This document shows positions 31,801-42,411 of a stretch of DNA of 64,000 bases, piece by piece. Positions within the stretch are counted from its first letter, which is position 1. The number at the start of each line of letters is the position of its first letter. The translations under genes and the position numbers were made by a program. A model generated the notes under the pieces. It was not told the DNA's origin, did no database searches, and was given only the letters and a program-made list of their open reading frames with translations. This DNA is from Carya illinoinensis (taxonomy: Eukaryota; Streptophyta; Magnoliopsida; Fagales; Juglandaceae), in assembly GCF_018687715.1 (NCBI RefSeq), contig NC_056753.1, positions 7,717,501 through 7,781,500 of the forward strand, written 5' to 3'.

Positions 31801-34800
31801 CTAGTAAGCACACTAAAATCCCAAGCTTCATGCAGATCAGCTACAAGACCCCTATTCTGAGCCTCTAAACCAATGTGTCTCTTAGCACTCAATTGAAGAT
31901 GGGTCTTTGTAACGACCCGGCCCAATAATTCTAAGGTTGGAATATTGGTAATTTTTATTGAGGCTAAATTGTATTTAATAGGCCATATTGGATAAGCCCA
32001 TGAGCGATAAATTATTAAAGTTGATTAGGAGTTTTAATTAGGCTCAATAACTAGGTTAAATTCCATTTATTATTTATTGAACGAGTTAGACTCCTTTTAG
32101 AATTTAAAAATCGGCTATTAGAAATTTAATTCAATTTAAAATCATCACTGATTGAAGTCCCTACGCAGTCTCAGTCACTACTAATCTTAGATTGAATGAA
32201 CTACTAGATCATGTTTTTAAATTCAAACTCTCTTCTTGAATGACCGTGACCCAGTCTAACTTGAACTCCAACTCGTCAGCATCCTATTCCAATAGGGATA
32301 CAACTCTACAAGTCATCTTCACTTTAAAACTCTTTAACCGACTACCTTCTCAAACCCTAAGCCATGCATGTCTCCACCTTCCACTAGGATTCATGCCCCA
32401 ATAGAACTCTCTCACAATTCTACAAATCATCTTCACATTAAAACTCTTAAACCAAGTCCTTATATATATGCTAAGCCCCAGGCACTTTACGTGTATCTCA
32501 TTCCTCTTCAAACCCCAGTGTAGTTTCTACTTACCCAAAATCACGCAGAACACTTTTAGTCCACCAACAAACACACGTTTTCTCTCCCCTTCTAGTTCAA
32601 GTAATCGATTTCATGCTGGAATATTAGATTAACACTGCGAGGTAAGTAGCATGATCATACCCTTACACATATGTACGATAAACAGCATGTCTTTTATAAA
32701 AATATTGCATGTATGCCCTCTATTGGAAGCCCCTTTTTACGCACCCAAGTCATGGTAAAATCATGATTTTAAATTAAGAATTATGCATCAAAATATTTAT
32801 GAAAAGTCATGATTTTATGTGAGAGTTATGCATTAAAATATTTATGAAAAGCCATGCATGATTTTATGTGAAGATTTATGCACTAAATTATGAAAACTCA
32901 TAATTTTATGTGAGGAAACACGTATAACGGCATTTTATGAAAGAATGCGATTCCACTTGAAGTCTCTGATATGACAAGTATGCAAGTATGATTATGATGA
33001 AATATGAATGATAAGATACGTAACGGCCTATGTTATGATATGAGGACAATATCATATGTTATATTATGGGCATATTGCATTGCCAAGCTGTACATGCTGA
33101 TAGTGCACTTCCTTATGTATGGATTCCACAACCGACGGCCACGAGCGGAATCGGAATTGGAATCTATTTAGATTCTCTAATCCTAACTCACGAGGGTCAA
33201 CAGTGGGCACCGGCTTATGACAAGTGAAAGATAAGTTCACGTTCATGTTATTTACATATATATTTATGAGTATTCATATTTTTTAAGAAACCTTATATTT
33301 ATTATGTTTATGAATAATGTGTTGTTTATTGAGTATTCGACTTATTTTTAGTTTATTTTTATGTTTTTAAATCACCCCAAGTGATGATATTTATGAGGAT
33401 GGGACTGCAAGATAGGACTTGGCCTAGAGAGGCGAGCCAAAGGCCTAGATAGTTTATGTCATGCTCAGTTTTATGATTTAAAGTTTAATAAATTATTTTG
33501 ATAAGCACATGAGAGTTTATTGAATTTTAATAAGTGCTTCTGCAGACTCTCTTTTGGATTTTAAGTATTTAATAAAGATTGAATTTCTTTATTTATAGGA
33601 TCTTTCATATCTGGCACTTTGTTAATAGAAAAATTTTTAAGTCAAAGTTTAGTAGCATACCGGTTCCCCGGAAATTCTAAAAATTATCTTTCGTATCTAG
33701 CACTTCATATTCTCTCTCCATTCAAGTAGTTACATCAAGAATTGCAGCTTCTATAGCTTCTCCCTTTTTGCATGTCAACCAGTGAGCTTCAACAAGTCAG
33801 TCACAACCAATCCAATGCCTCTTTGCAACTCAAACTTGCCTCCTTTAAAAATCTGTGATGAGCACTTTGTCAATTGCACTAGAGTCCTCTACTTTGAGAC
33901 TGTTGTTGCATATGACTTACAAAGACCTATCCTAGAGTTACAATTACCATTCAATTGAGTAACCTACTGAGAGCCATGATTTTATCTGTTTAGGCATAAT
34001 ACTGTGAGCTGAGAGAAAGGGCCTAAAAACTTTGTACTGCCCTATAAGGAAATTTCCTTACCCTTGTACTTCAAAGCCTTTTGGTATCACAGTATAACCT
34101 CTCTAGTCGCAGCCTCCATACTTTGTGATTGCTAGATTTTGGCCATGAGCATTGGAGCTTTACTGGGTGATATAAAATTTGTTTCCAACAAAAGATTGTT
34201 CCCATATTATGACTGATTCTTCGCCTGCAACACCACTTCCACAGTTTCTGCCATCACACTAACCTCACCATCCCTCTATTTCTTCCAATGATGGTTCAAA
34301 ACCGAAATCCCTACCTCCAAAGAGAACTCAAAGCACATTCAACTAAAGCAACTCAAAAAACTCGTTACTCTTTTTTTTATAGGTAATGTATCTCCTTAAA
34401 AAGTGCAAAGGGATGCAACCCAAGTATGCAAGAGAATCCCTTTTCAATACGTTTTCTAGATGCACCACATTTCTCTCACATAATAGTTGAAAATAAATAA
34501 AACTAGACTGGGAGAGACCAGTAAAACTAAAAATAACAAAGAAAGAGATGTATCACCGGCTGAATCACCAGACACAGCCATCACACACACACACACACAC
34601 ACACACAGAAGCCTAATATTTGAAAACATATTATAGATGAGATTATAAGTTGTCATCCAAGATACATTCCAAAGCACCAGGAGAATTCAGTACATACTAT
34701 GAAAATAGATAAATATGATTGATTTATTAATGAAAAAACTTAAACTCCCACAACGAAAAAAGCTAAAAACTCTAAGCAAAGAACAAATAAGATGTTGAAA

Positions 34801-35929
34801 AGAACCTACCCTGAGCCTGTGATCGCCACCAACAATTCTGATGCCAAGAATGTGCTCCTCATCATCAAGAAGTTCCAACCTCTCAGTGCTTGTCGTGGCA
34901 GGAAGCCCAGATTTAACATTTACTTCTCTGACGCTGCCAATAGCAAAGTCTCCCTTCACCTCGCACCTGCTAACAAAGGGCTTGTACTTCTGGGGCTGAT
35001 CAAATCTCCTCACTAGGGACCACACCTGATGTAAGAAAAGTCTCATTAACAGCTCAATAAGCTGAAAACCAACAAGCACAAAAAGTCAAAAGGTAATTAT
35101 CCTATTCAATTACGTATCTGTCTACAAGTCAATAACCATCCTTTCCGAAAGGAAAGTCTAACAGAAATTTTGAATCCTTGATGGCATAAACCTAGTTGAG
35201 TAGACTTTGTTTTTCTTAGGTGCAAACTAATGCAAAGTCTAACATATTTCAATATTGAATCTTTTTTCCTTTCCTTTACCTTTTCCACAAGCAAGCGGCT
35301 GAAAATGTAAGGAATTACATAAAGATTTTTATCTTTAAATGTTCGAACCCTTAAACATCACCTAAAAAAAAATTTGCATCCATATTCCACATGAATCTTA
35401 AACTACCTAAAAGGTAAGGTAATCACCTTAAATTCCTCTAATTTGACAATAAAACTCCCGTTTTGAGAAAACCCAGAAGCAAATCACCCACCATGTACAA
35501 TAATTTGCACAAATCTGAACCGCTTGAGACAAAATCAAATTGAAAAAGCATCCGCATATAAAGATAGAGAAACCGAATTGAAGATGAACAAAGAAGTAAA
35601 CCATAAAAAAGAAAAATAAGGCACCAAACAAAGTCATTCAAAATCAAAATGAGTTACCCAGTTCTTCAACGGCCCACGGAGTAAAACCCCGTAAAAATCC
35701 TAACAACAGAAGGTGGGGAGGCATATAAATCAATCATCAACGGCATCCATTTCGAAAAGAAACCGAGGTGAACATCTGATGGGACAGTTGAGACTAAACT
35801 TACGAGGTGAACGGGCGCTTTGATGCGCTTGACGAGCACTGAGGTGCACTGGTTCTCCCTGGGCTCGTGCCTGTGGTGCATCCCTATGTAGGGCGTCTCC
35901 ATTGCGCCACACGCACCACCACCGTTCAT
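28874..35929 (-). CDS. PYL8/9: Abscisic acid receptor, PYL8/PYL9 type
   Basis: Three exons on the minus strand: 35929-35804 (42 codons), 35025-34810 (72) and 29089-28874 (71 plus stop). Both introns have gt..ag ends and phase 0. The 185-aa product is a START-fold PYR/PYL/RCAR receptor that binds abscisic acid and then inhibits clade A PP2C phosphatases, in cytosol and nucleus. Visible motifs: [12 protein letters not shown] (20-30), [20 protein letters not shown] (38-57), gate SGLPA (81-85), latch GGDHRL (108-113, continuing R-NYSS across the exon 2/3 junction), and C-terminal helix [20 protein letters not shown]. Length fits subfamily I (PYL7-10). The start at 35929 (MNGGG) is the family's; an in-frame ATG seven codons upstream exists. 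Intron 1 is 778 bp; intron 2 is 5,720 bp and full of transposon debris. No coding break is seen. Confidence 0.95.
29598..29681. repeat. 42-bp tandem duplication
   Basis: The unit AAAAGTTATGACAAAGAAAA... occurs at 29598-29639 and again at 29640-29681 with one T/C difference. It lies in PYL intron 2 and creates a repetitive open frame that is not a gene. Confidence 0.85.
30036..30250 (+). mobile_element. tRNA-derived SINE
   Basis: Box-A-like TTGCTCAAGCGGTAAGG (about 30048-30064) and box-B-like AAGGTTTGACCC (about 30100-30111) are followed by a tail segment 'ggttcaggttttaccgggta'. A related tail ('gggtccaggatttaattggg') occurs in the copy near 55170, so both belong to one family. Confidence 0.6.
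30290..31740 (-). pseudogene. LINE coding relics within PYL intron 2
   Basis: Minus-strand fragments: near 31710-31400 an RNase H-like C-terminal piece ([36 protein letters not shown]); at 30970-30600 a zinc-finger RVT piece ([20 protein letters not shown], then [14 protein letters not shown]); at 30430-30290 a terminal piece ([20 protein letters not shown]). These match the C-terminal parts of plant L1-type LINE ORF2 but in shuffled, broken form, so more than one insertion may be involved. All lie in the same sense as the PYL transcript. Confidence 0.65.
31918..33710 (+). mobile_element. Non-autonomous LTR-element-like insertion in PYL intron 2
   Basis: Starts TGTAACGACCCGGCCCAATA, a common 5' terminus of plant LARD-type or solo LTR sequences. 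It runs through non-coding sequence and ends near a 'taccggttccccgg' motif (about 33659-33672) that is typical of the distal part of such elements. LINE-like sequence lies on both sides (up to about 31740 and again from about 33720), suggesting insertion into LINE debris. The 3' terminus and target-site duplication were not fixed. Confidence 0.45.
33711..34460 (-). pseudogene. LINE-like 3' sequence with poly(A) end
   Basis: In minus sense the sequence ends 'acttgggttgcatcccttt', then 'cattacctat' and an A-run (34380-34372), the pattern of a plant LINE 3' UTR. Flanking low-coding sequence up to 33711 may be part of another LINE copy. Evidence is modest. Confidence 0.4.
34583..34607. repeat. 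(CA)n microsatellite
   Basis: Perfect CA dinucleotide run of about 12 units inside PYL intron 2. Confidence 0.9.
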
Positions 35930-35946
35930 TTCGATACTCGACTCGA

Positions 35947-35981
<35 letters not shown>

Positions 35982-36160
35982 CCTCAACAAATTTATCCTC
36001 CCAGAATTTAGCAGTGGGTTCGAGAAAGAGAGAGAGAGAGAGAGAGAGATAAGCTAAGGATCAAGCTTTTGGTTTTAGTTGCAGAGGGAGTCTTGGTTTG
36101 TGGTGTAAAGCACAAAACAACCTTGTCTTAGCTTGGCAGGCCTGTCTATAGATATAATGC
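35930..36160 (-). promoter_or_regulatory. 5' leader and core promoter of the PYL gene
   Basis: Between the start codon and a TATA-like ATTATATCTATAGAC (minus sense, about 36158-36144) lie two dinucleotide tracts. In transcript sense these are a CT tract (about 36048-36026) followed, 45-50 bases later, by a GA tract (35979-35949). They are complementary and could pair. GA/CT leaders are common in plant genes and may bind GAGA-type factors. The promoter assignment is inference. Confidence 0.45.
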
Positions 36161-36439
36161 ACCCACGATGTTTCATTCTATTTTATTTTATAGATAAATT
36201 GTTGTTGGGAAGGCGGCGGCTTGTTTTCACTCAAATCAATTTTTCTTTTTCTTTTTTTATTTAATAATTAAAAAAATAGCTATTAATTTTTTTTAATATT
36301 TTAAAGACGTTTAAAACATATTTTAAAAAAATATAATTTACACTAAAGAGCATGCCTACCGGTCAAGTAGCAGTGCACTACTCTATCTTTATTGATTCTC
36401 TTATTGCTCTTATATTAATATAAATTAAGAATATATATA

Positions 36440-36492
<53 letters not shown>

Positions 36493-39192
36493 ACACATGT
36501 GTGTGTGAACGAGAATGGGAGAATTTTAGGATATTTGAAATCATATTTTATCTTATCTCATCTCATTTTATCATATTTTTTTCTCTAATAATATTTAAAT
36601 ACAAATATTTTCAAAGTAAGCATTACAATTTTTCTAAATTAATCATTATAATTTTTTCAAATTTTTAAATAAAAAACTAAAATAATTAAACTTTTTCAAA
36701 TATCAAAGTAAAAATAATATTAAAATATTATATTTTAATAATATTTTAACTTTATAATATTTTTATTTAATTTTTTCTTTTTTCTTTTTCTTAATAAATA
36801 TTTAACTCAAATTATCTCACTACTATTCATAAACTATCCTGATACTATTCATAAAATTTCAATTTCATCTTATTCTTTAAGTATTCATTCAGACTACCTT
36901 TAGATACTAAAATGATCTCAAATGATCTACAAATAGTAATAAAAAAATAGTAAATAGTAATAAATAATAATAATAATAAAGTATTTATAAATAATAGTGA
37001 ATTAATCTCATATTACTTCACTTACCATATATACATGTTTAGATGTGGTTTTGATAGTGAGTTGAGATAAGATGAATTGAAATGAAAGTTAAAAGTTGAA
37101 TAAAAATTTGTTAGAATATTTTATTTAATATTATTATTGTTTTGAGATTTTAAATAATTAAATTATTTATTATATTCTTGATAAAAATTTAAAAAAAATA
37201 TAATAATAAGATAAGATGACGTGATACTATATCTCTTGTATTATAGATAATTGGTTGCTTTTTGTGGTCACGCACTCCAATGATGTGTTGTAAGAGTAAT
37301 TTTACATATAATTATAAAATACATAAATATCGTGTAATCGTTTTAAAAAAAAGTAAAATTTATTATTAAAAAATTAATTTTTTTATAAATTTTATGTTTT
37401 ATTTTTTATTTTTAAAATAATTATATAATTTACCATTATAAATATCTTTTACAGTATGCGATCGGGGAAAAGTAAAATGGAAGGTGATTTAACGTAACCG
37501 TCACTGATTCATTATGCAAGTGGGTTGGATAAAGTCAAACAAGTGGACCTTTATGGGTTTTGCTTTTTTTTAAAAAAAATAAAGAAAGAAAACTATATAT
37601 ATTTTCTTGTCGTTTCTTATATTAAAAAAAATTAAAAATAAAATTGGTAGACGCAAACTTAGAAATTTAAAAAACAAAATTATAGAATTCATGAATGCAA
37701 TAGAAGTTTAATATACATATATATTTATATGTATATATATTATATATATATATATATATCTATTATTATATATAACGAGTTTCCTTTTCCATTTTCAGTC
37801 TTTTTTATTTTTTTAAATCCAAGTGACATAATAGATCCGTCAGTGGATGTTTTCAATAAAAATATTTATAAAAGTAGTATTTTTCAAAAAGATGAGTAGT
37901 ACTCATCATCTTAATTCTTATCGTCCTTTTATTATTTTATAATATGGTATTAGATGATTAAAGATTATTTATTATATTTTATTTATAAATTTATCATTTT
38001 TTTAATATCGTATCATAAAATAATAATAGAATTATCAAAATTAAAATAATAATTAGATTTTTTTAATTACAAAACACTCTTAACTGCATTTATAATTTAT
38101 AAGGCAAACCCAACCCACCGAGTTTTAAACCAAATGAAGAAGAACAGAAAATCTAAACTCCTGGAAAGTCAAACAAGAAAAGTATGAAATGATATTTGCA
38201 GTCGTGGTTGTACAAGTGGCGTGCAGTCGCTTTGAAAAAAATAAATTAATATGGGATTCACATGAAAAAAAAATTAACTTTTTAATCGTGAATCCTACTC
38301 TTTTTTAAAATGATTACGCGACATTTACAATTCTAAAACTGTATATAGCATTGCCCGAAAATTAATATCCAGTAAGTCACATCAAATGATCAAACATTCA
38401 AAATCGGCTTCAAATGGAAGGGGAATAAGAGAATGGTAAACCTTTTTTCTGTTTGCTTTTAAGGATAAAACATAAAATTTTAGAAACTTTTAAAAGATTT
38501 TGTAGGATAAGATGATTTACTTTTAATATTATTATTATTATTTTAAATTATTAAAATAATATTACATCTTAAAATTCAAAATTCAGTTTCTTATTTACAA
38601 AACCGAACCCGAATTTCATTCATCAGTTTTCATCCCACTCGATTTCACCTGATTTCGATACTGTATATAGACATGACACACCCTGCCAAATGAGTAAAGG
38701 TTGTCCCCCCTTTAACCAACGCAGACCACGAAAAATAATAACACATAATTGGTAACTAAATAAAAATAAATAAGCAATTTATAATGTAGCCGCCCAGGTA
38801 AACAGTAGCAAGCCAGATAGGCAGGTACTTATGCACTCCCTTTCAACAGCATTTTTCATAATAAAAAATTCAGTTCCAATAAATAAAGTAGCTGTGGGTC
38901 CTACCATATTAAATATTATAAAAAATTAAATTAATATCATCTCATTTTTATAAATAAATATACACTTTATCTTATCTCATTTTATCTTTACATATCTCAA
39001 TATTATTTATATATTTTTTAAAATATTTTATCTTATCTCATCCTTTTACTCTTTTTTTTCCTTTCACTTTCTTTTTTCCTTTTACTCTCTTTTTTATCAT
39101 CTTTTTTTGAACTCTTAGCCTCACAATTATTTTTCAACTCATTCTCTCATTTTCTTGGGGTCTTTGTCTCACCCTCATCTTTTTTCTCGTTC

Positions 39193-39196
<4 letters not shown>
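36161..39196. other. AT-rich intergenic region with MITE copies
   Basis: Contains an (AT)n run of about 45 bases (36443-36488), ATCTC/GAGAT-type MITE copies (about 36530-36900, 37030-37230, 38930-39050), an AT-rich repeat related to 7312-7490 (37295-37450), and another small repeat near 38210-38340. No gene was recognised. Confidence 0.55.

Positions 39197-39245
<49 letters not shown>
39197..39245. repeat. (CT)24 microsatellite
   Basis: Perfect CT run of 49 bases within a pyrimidine-rich stretch. Confidence 0.95.
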
Positions 39246-39247
<2 letters not shown>

Positions 39248-39309
39248 CCCTTTTCGGCATCACTATTTTTTTTCAATCTCACTTTCACTCTTTATTTTTT
39301 GATCTTTAT

Positions 39310-39880
39310 GAACTTGTGTTGGAATTAAATGAACATTATTTTTCTATCATTTTCAAAACTATATATGTTCCTTACCTCATTATGGATCACACTCCTATCA
39401 TACTGCCACGGCCTTCCCAACAAAATATGACCAGTATGCATAGGCACTATATCACAAATTACCTCATCCTTATACTTCCAAATTGAAAAGGAAATTGACA
39501 CTTGCTTATTTACTATAACCTCCTCGCAATCATTCAACCATTACAACTTATATGGTCTAAGGTGTTTTAAGGTAATTAAATTTAATTTCTCAACTACAGT
39601 AGTGCTAGCCAAATTAGTATAATTTTTTCCATCAATGATCATACTACATAGCTAAAAGTGTTCTCTCTCTGCTACTCTGTATCGTTTATCTTAATTTGTG
39701 TATTGAGAGCATGCTTAGCAATAAGAGACTCACTATGCTCTTCATTTTTATACTCATATTTAATACTAAGCTCATGCCTCTTCCTATCTCTCATACATTG
39801 TAGATTTCTACTCACTAAATCTCGTAAATCCATCATATTCTTCACTTTCCTTGATTACGTTCAAAGAATAATATGGTAGT
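39310..39880 (-). pseudogene. Gypsy protease fragment
   Basis: On the minus strand, 39537-39325 reads NDCEEVIVNKQVSISFSIWK, KDEVICDIVPMHTGHILLGR and PWQYDRSVIHN, which is the aspartic-protease region of plant gypsy elements. Upstream, about 39650-39540, reads CSMIIDGKNYTNLASTTVVE. The usual D-S/T-G active site appears as IDG and is lost. No LTR or RT is attached, so this is an isolated fragment. Confidence 0.75.
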
Positions 39881-40880
39881 TGTAACACAATTTTGGAGTG
39901 TTAATTCGATATAAAGACAAATTAAAATAATAGTAGAAAGAACAAAGAAATTAAAATTTAAGAAAACAAAAATCAAAGTAGTAATGTAAAACAAATCTTT
40001 TTTGAAAAGAAATAAACTGAAGAGCCAAAATGTAATAATGAAAAGGTTTTACTAGAATTAATAGCAATGAAGTATTGGGAATCCCTTACTTGAACTTGAT
40101 AATTCTATCCATATTAGATTCATTGGATACTCAATTAGAAATCATAGCACCAGACTTTCTAATTGAAAAATATATCTTTATAACCAGTTTGTTCAAATAT
40201 AATTCTTGAAAACTACTAGTCTTTTGAAAGCATGGATTGCTATCCTATTAGATTTAGATTCAAAGACGACAATATACTTAATAACAATACTGCAACAGAT
40301 AATCACACCAATAAGATCAACAATTAGATCATAAACATCTTAACAATCCCATAAAGAAAGTATGACTAAATCTATGAAAAATATTGGTTATAAAATTATC
40401 CAAATATAAGGAAGACTAATAAATGATGATAAACAATAATTATATCAACAAGAAAATTTATTAAATGAATCCGATATAATTAAAATCATCATCATTCAAG
40501 CAAGTTTATCCCTAGCCTCACCAAATAATTAGTTTCACATTCGAAAGAAGAAAAATTCTTTTTCTAGAAGATGAGTTTATCTAAATTCTAGCATCCTCTC
40601 TCCCAAAAATCAGAAGAGCATTTTCTTTTCTACCCCTTGGCTCACTATTTTCCTCCATTTTCACGAGCGATCCCTAATATGGAAAGAAAATCATGTGCAA
40701 ACTCAGTAGGTAATACTCCAGATTTTCACGTACGTATTGTAGGCTTTTTTTTTTTTCCTTAGTAAATGGCTGAATTAGAAAATATTTATTTCTAGAAAAA
40801 ATGTAACCCATTGAGTTATCCTAACGCATCTTGAATCACCTTCATCGGATATCGATAGAGGATGATAAGACCATAATATT
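39881..40880. other. Intergenic, nothing recognised
   Basis: AT-rich sequence without recognisable gene or element. Confidence 0.4.
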
Positions 40881-41566
40881 AACAAATACTAGGAGTGTAA
40901 AAAAAACCGATAAACCGGTAAACTGGATCGGACCAGATTAAATCAGTGGGATCTGTCCGAGATCGGTCCGGTCCCGAGTTTAGTTCAGTCCGGTATCGGT
41001 TTTATTTTTCTTAAAACCGGTCAAAATTGTTCCGGTTCTAATTTTTCTTTTTCTAAAACTGGACCGGACCGGTTTATATATATTTTTTAATTTTTTATAT
41101 TGTATATAATATTTATATATAATATATAACTATATATAAATTAGTTTTGTATTATATGATAAATTACTAACTAATATAATATAAAATTTTAAAATCTTAT
41201 ATAATTTTGTTTATTGTATTAATAGTTATATTAATATTATATAATGCATATTAATAGTTATACTAATACTATGTTACTATATATTATAATATACTATAAT
41301 ATATTATTATATTATATTTTATAATATATCATTATAGCCTATAATACAATTATAATATATATTATAATATGCTACAATATATTATCACTATAGTATTATA
41401 TACTATAATATACTATATTAAAATCGGTAAAATCGAAATACCAGTTTAAGAGTGTAACTGGTGCGTAATCGGTTTTAAAAAATACAAAACCAGTACATAC
41501 CGGTTCGATCCTAAATTTTGTCTAAAACCAGACCAAACCGGACCCGTTACACCCCTAACAGATACT
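40881..41566 (-). mobile_element. AGGGGTGTAA element, copy 2 (reverse orientation)
   Basis: The 666-bp element (40891-41556) is flanked by AACAAATACT (40881-40890) and AACAGATACT (41557-41566), a 9 of 10 match. Reversed, its start AGGGGTGTAACGGGTCCGG matches copy 3's AGTGGTGTAACCGGTCCGG. The other end opens AGGAGTGTAAAAAAAACCG. Long ACCGGT-rich arms flank an AT core (about 41070-41410). Non-coding. Confidence 0.75.
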
Positions 41567-42411
41567 CAGAAAAGCTGCGGATTCTGAATATTTTTCATTA
41601 ATTTTTTTTTCCTTCCTTTTTTATGACTCAAATTTCTTTGATTTTGAATATATGAAATTCTCATTTGATTGTTTTTTTCTTCCTTATTAGCCAGACTTCA
41701 ACTTAATCATTTTTAAATTCATTCCTACAATAAAATCATTAAACATTGAATGAAAACTTAGACATTATGAAATTAAAATTTAATTTGAAATAACATAATC
41801 AAAATGCCTAAATAACACATAATCTAGCAATTAAATTGTAAAAGTAATATTTAGAGTACATTTTCGTGCACTCATCATCTCCCAATACCAAATTTAACCT
41901 TTCAAATTGTTATTGTATGGCATGCAACACAAAGAATGAATTGACCGTCACTCCCTTAAGTGATGAGTCACTCTTATGAGATATCATAATGCGCTGCACA
42001 AAAATAATATTAATGGTAAAAATCTCACACACTCTCATATGTGTTTACATTCAAATAATGGCACTCCACTCGTATTTCACGCTTAATTGACTTTTTCCCC
42101 ATGATAGTCTCGCATTCTCTTACCTTTTATCTCAAGAGTTTTCTTACCCAAATTCTTTAAGAACTAATTGAACTAAATCAAGACAACCAATCTTGTATTA
42201 TTCCAACCAGTAATTAAATCCAAGAATCAAGAACAAGAAATAAGGAAGGAATAAAATGACACAAAAGTCAAGGAATTCATACAAAAAAAAAAAGAATAAT
42301 TATGAAACAATATAACAACTAAATGATGTAATAAGAGCAATGCAGCCCACTGAATATAAGGTTCAATCAACAAATTTATTTGCTTTTTTTTTTTTGTTGT
42401 AACAATGTAGC
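41567..42411. other. Intergenic, nothing recognised
   Basis: AT-rich sequence with A-runs. No gene signature. Confidence 0.4.

Larger units (their letters stand above)
29090..34809 (-). other. Intron 2 of the PYL gene, transposon-filled
   Basis: 5,720 bp from donor GT (34809-34808) to acceptor AG (29091-29090). It contains a 42-bp tandem duplication (29598-29681), a SINE (30036-30250), LINE coding relics in gene sense (30290-31740), an LTR-type non-autonomous element in antisense (31918-33710), a further LINE-like tail ending in a minus-strand poly(A) near 34372, and a (CA)n tract (34583-34607). No functional gene was seen inside it. Confidence 0.85.

Noticed and set aside
34456..34677. 73-codon minus-strand frame with a CVCVCV run
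   Set aside because: The run is the translated (CA)n microsatellite in PYL intron 2.
35428..35647. Hydrophobic open frames between PYL exons 1 and 2
   Set aside because: They lie in intron 1, are T-rich in the transcript sense and overlap each other in two frames.
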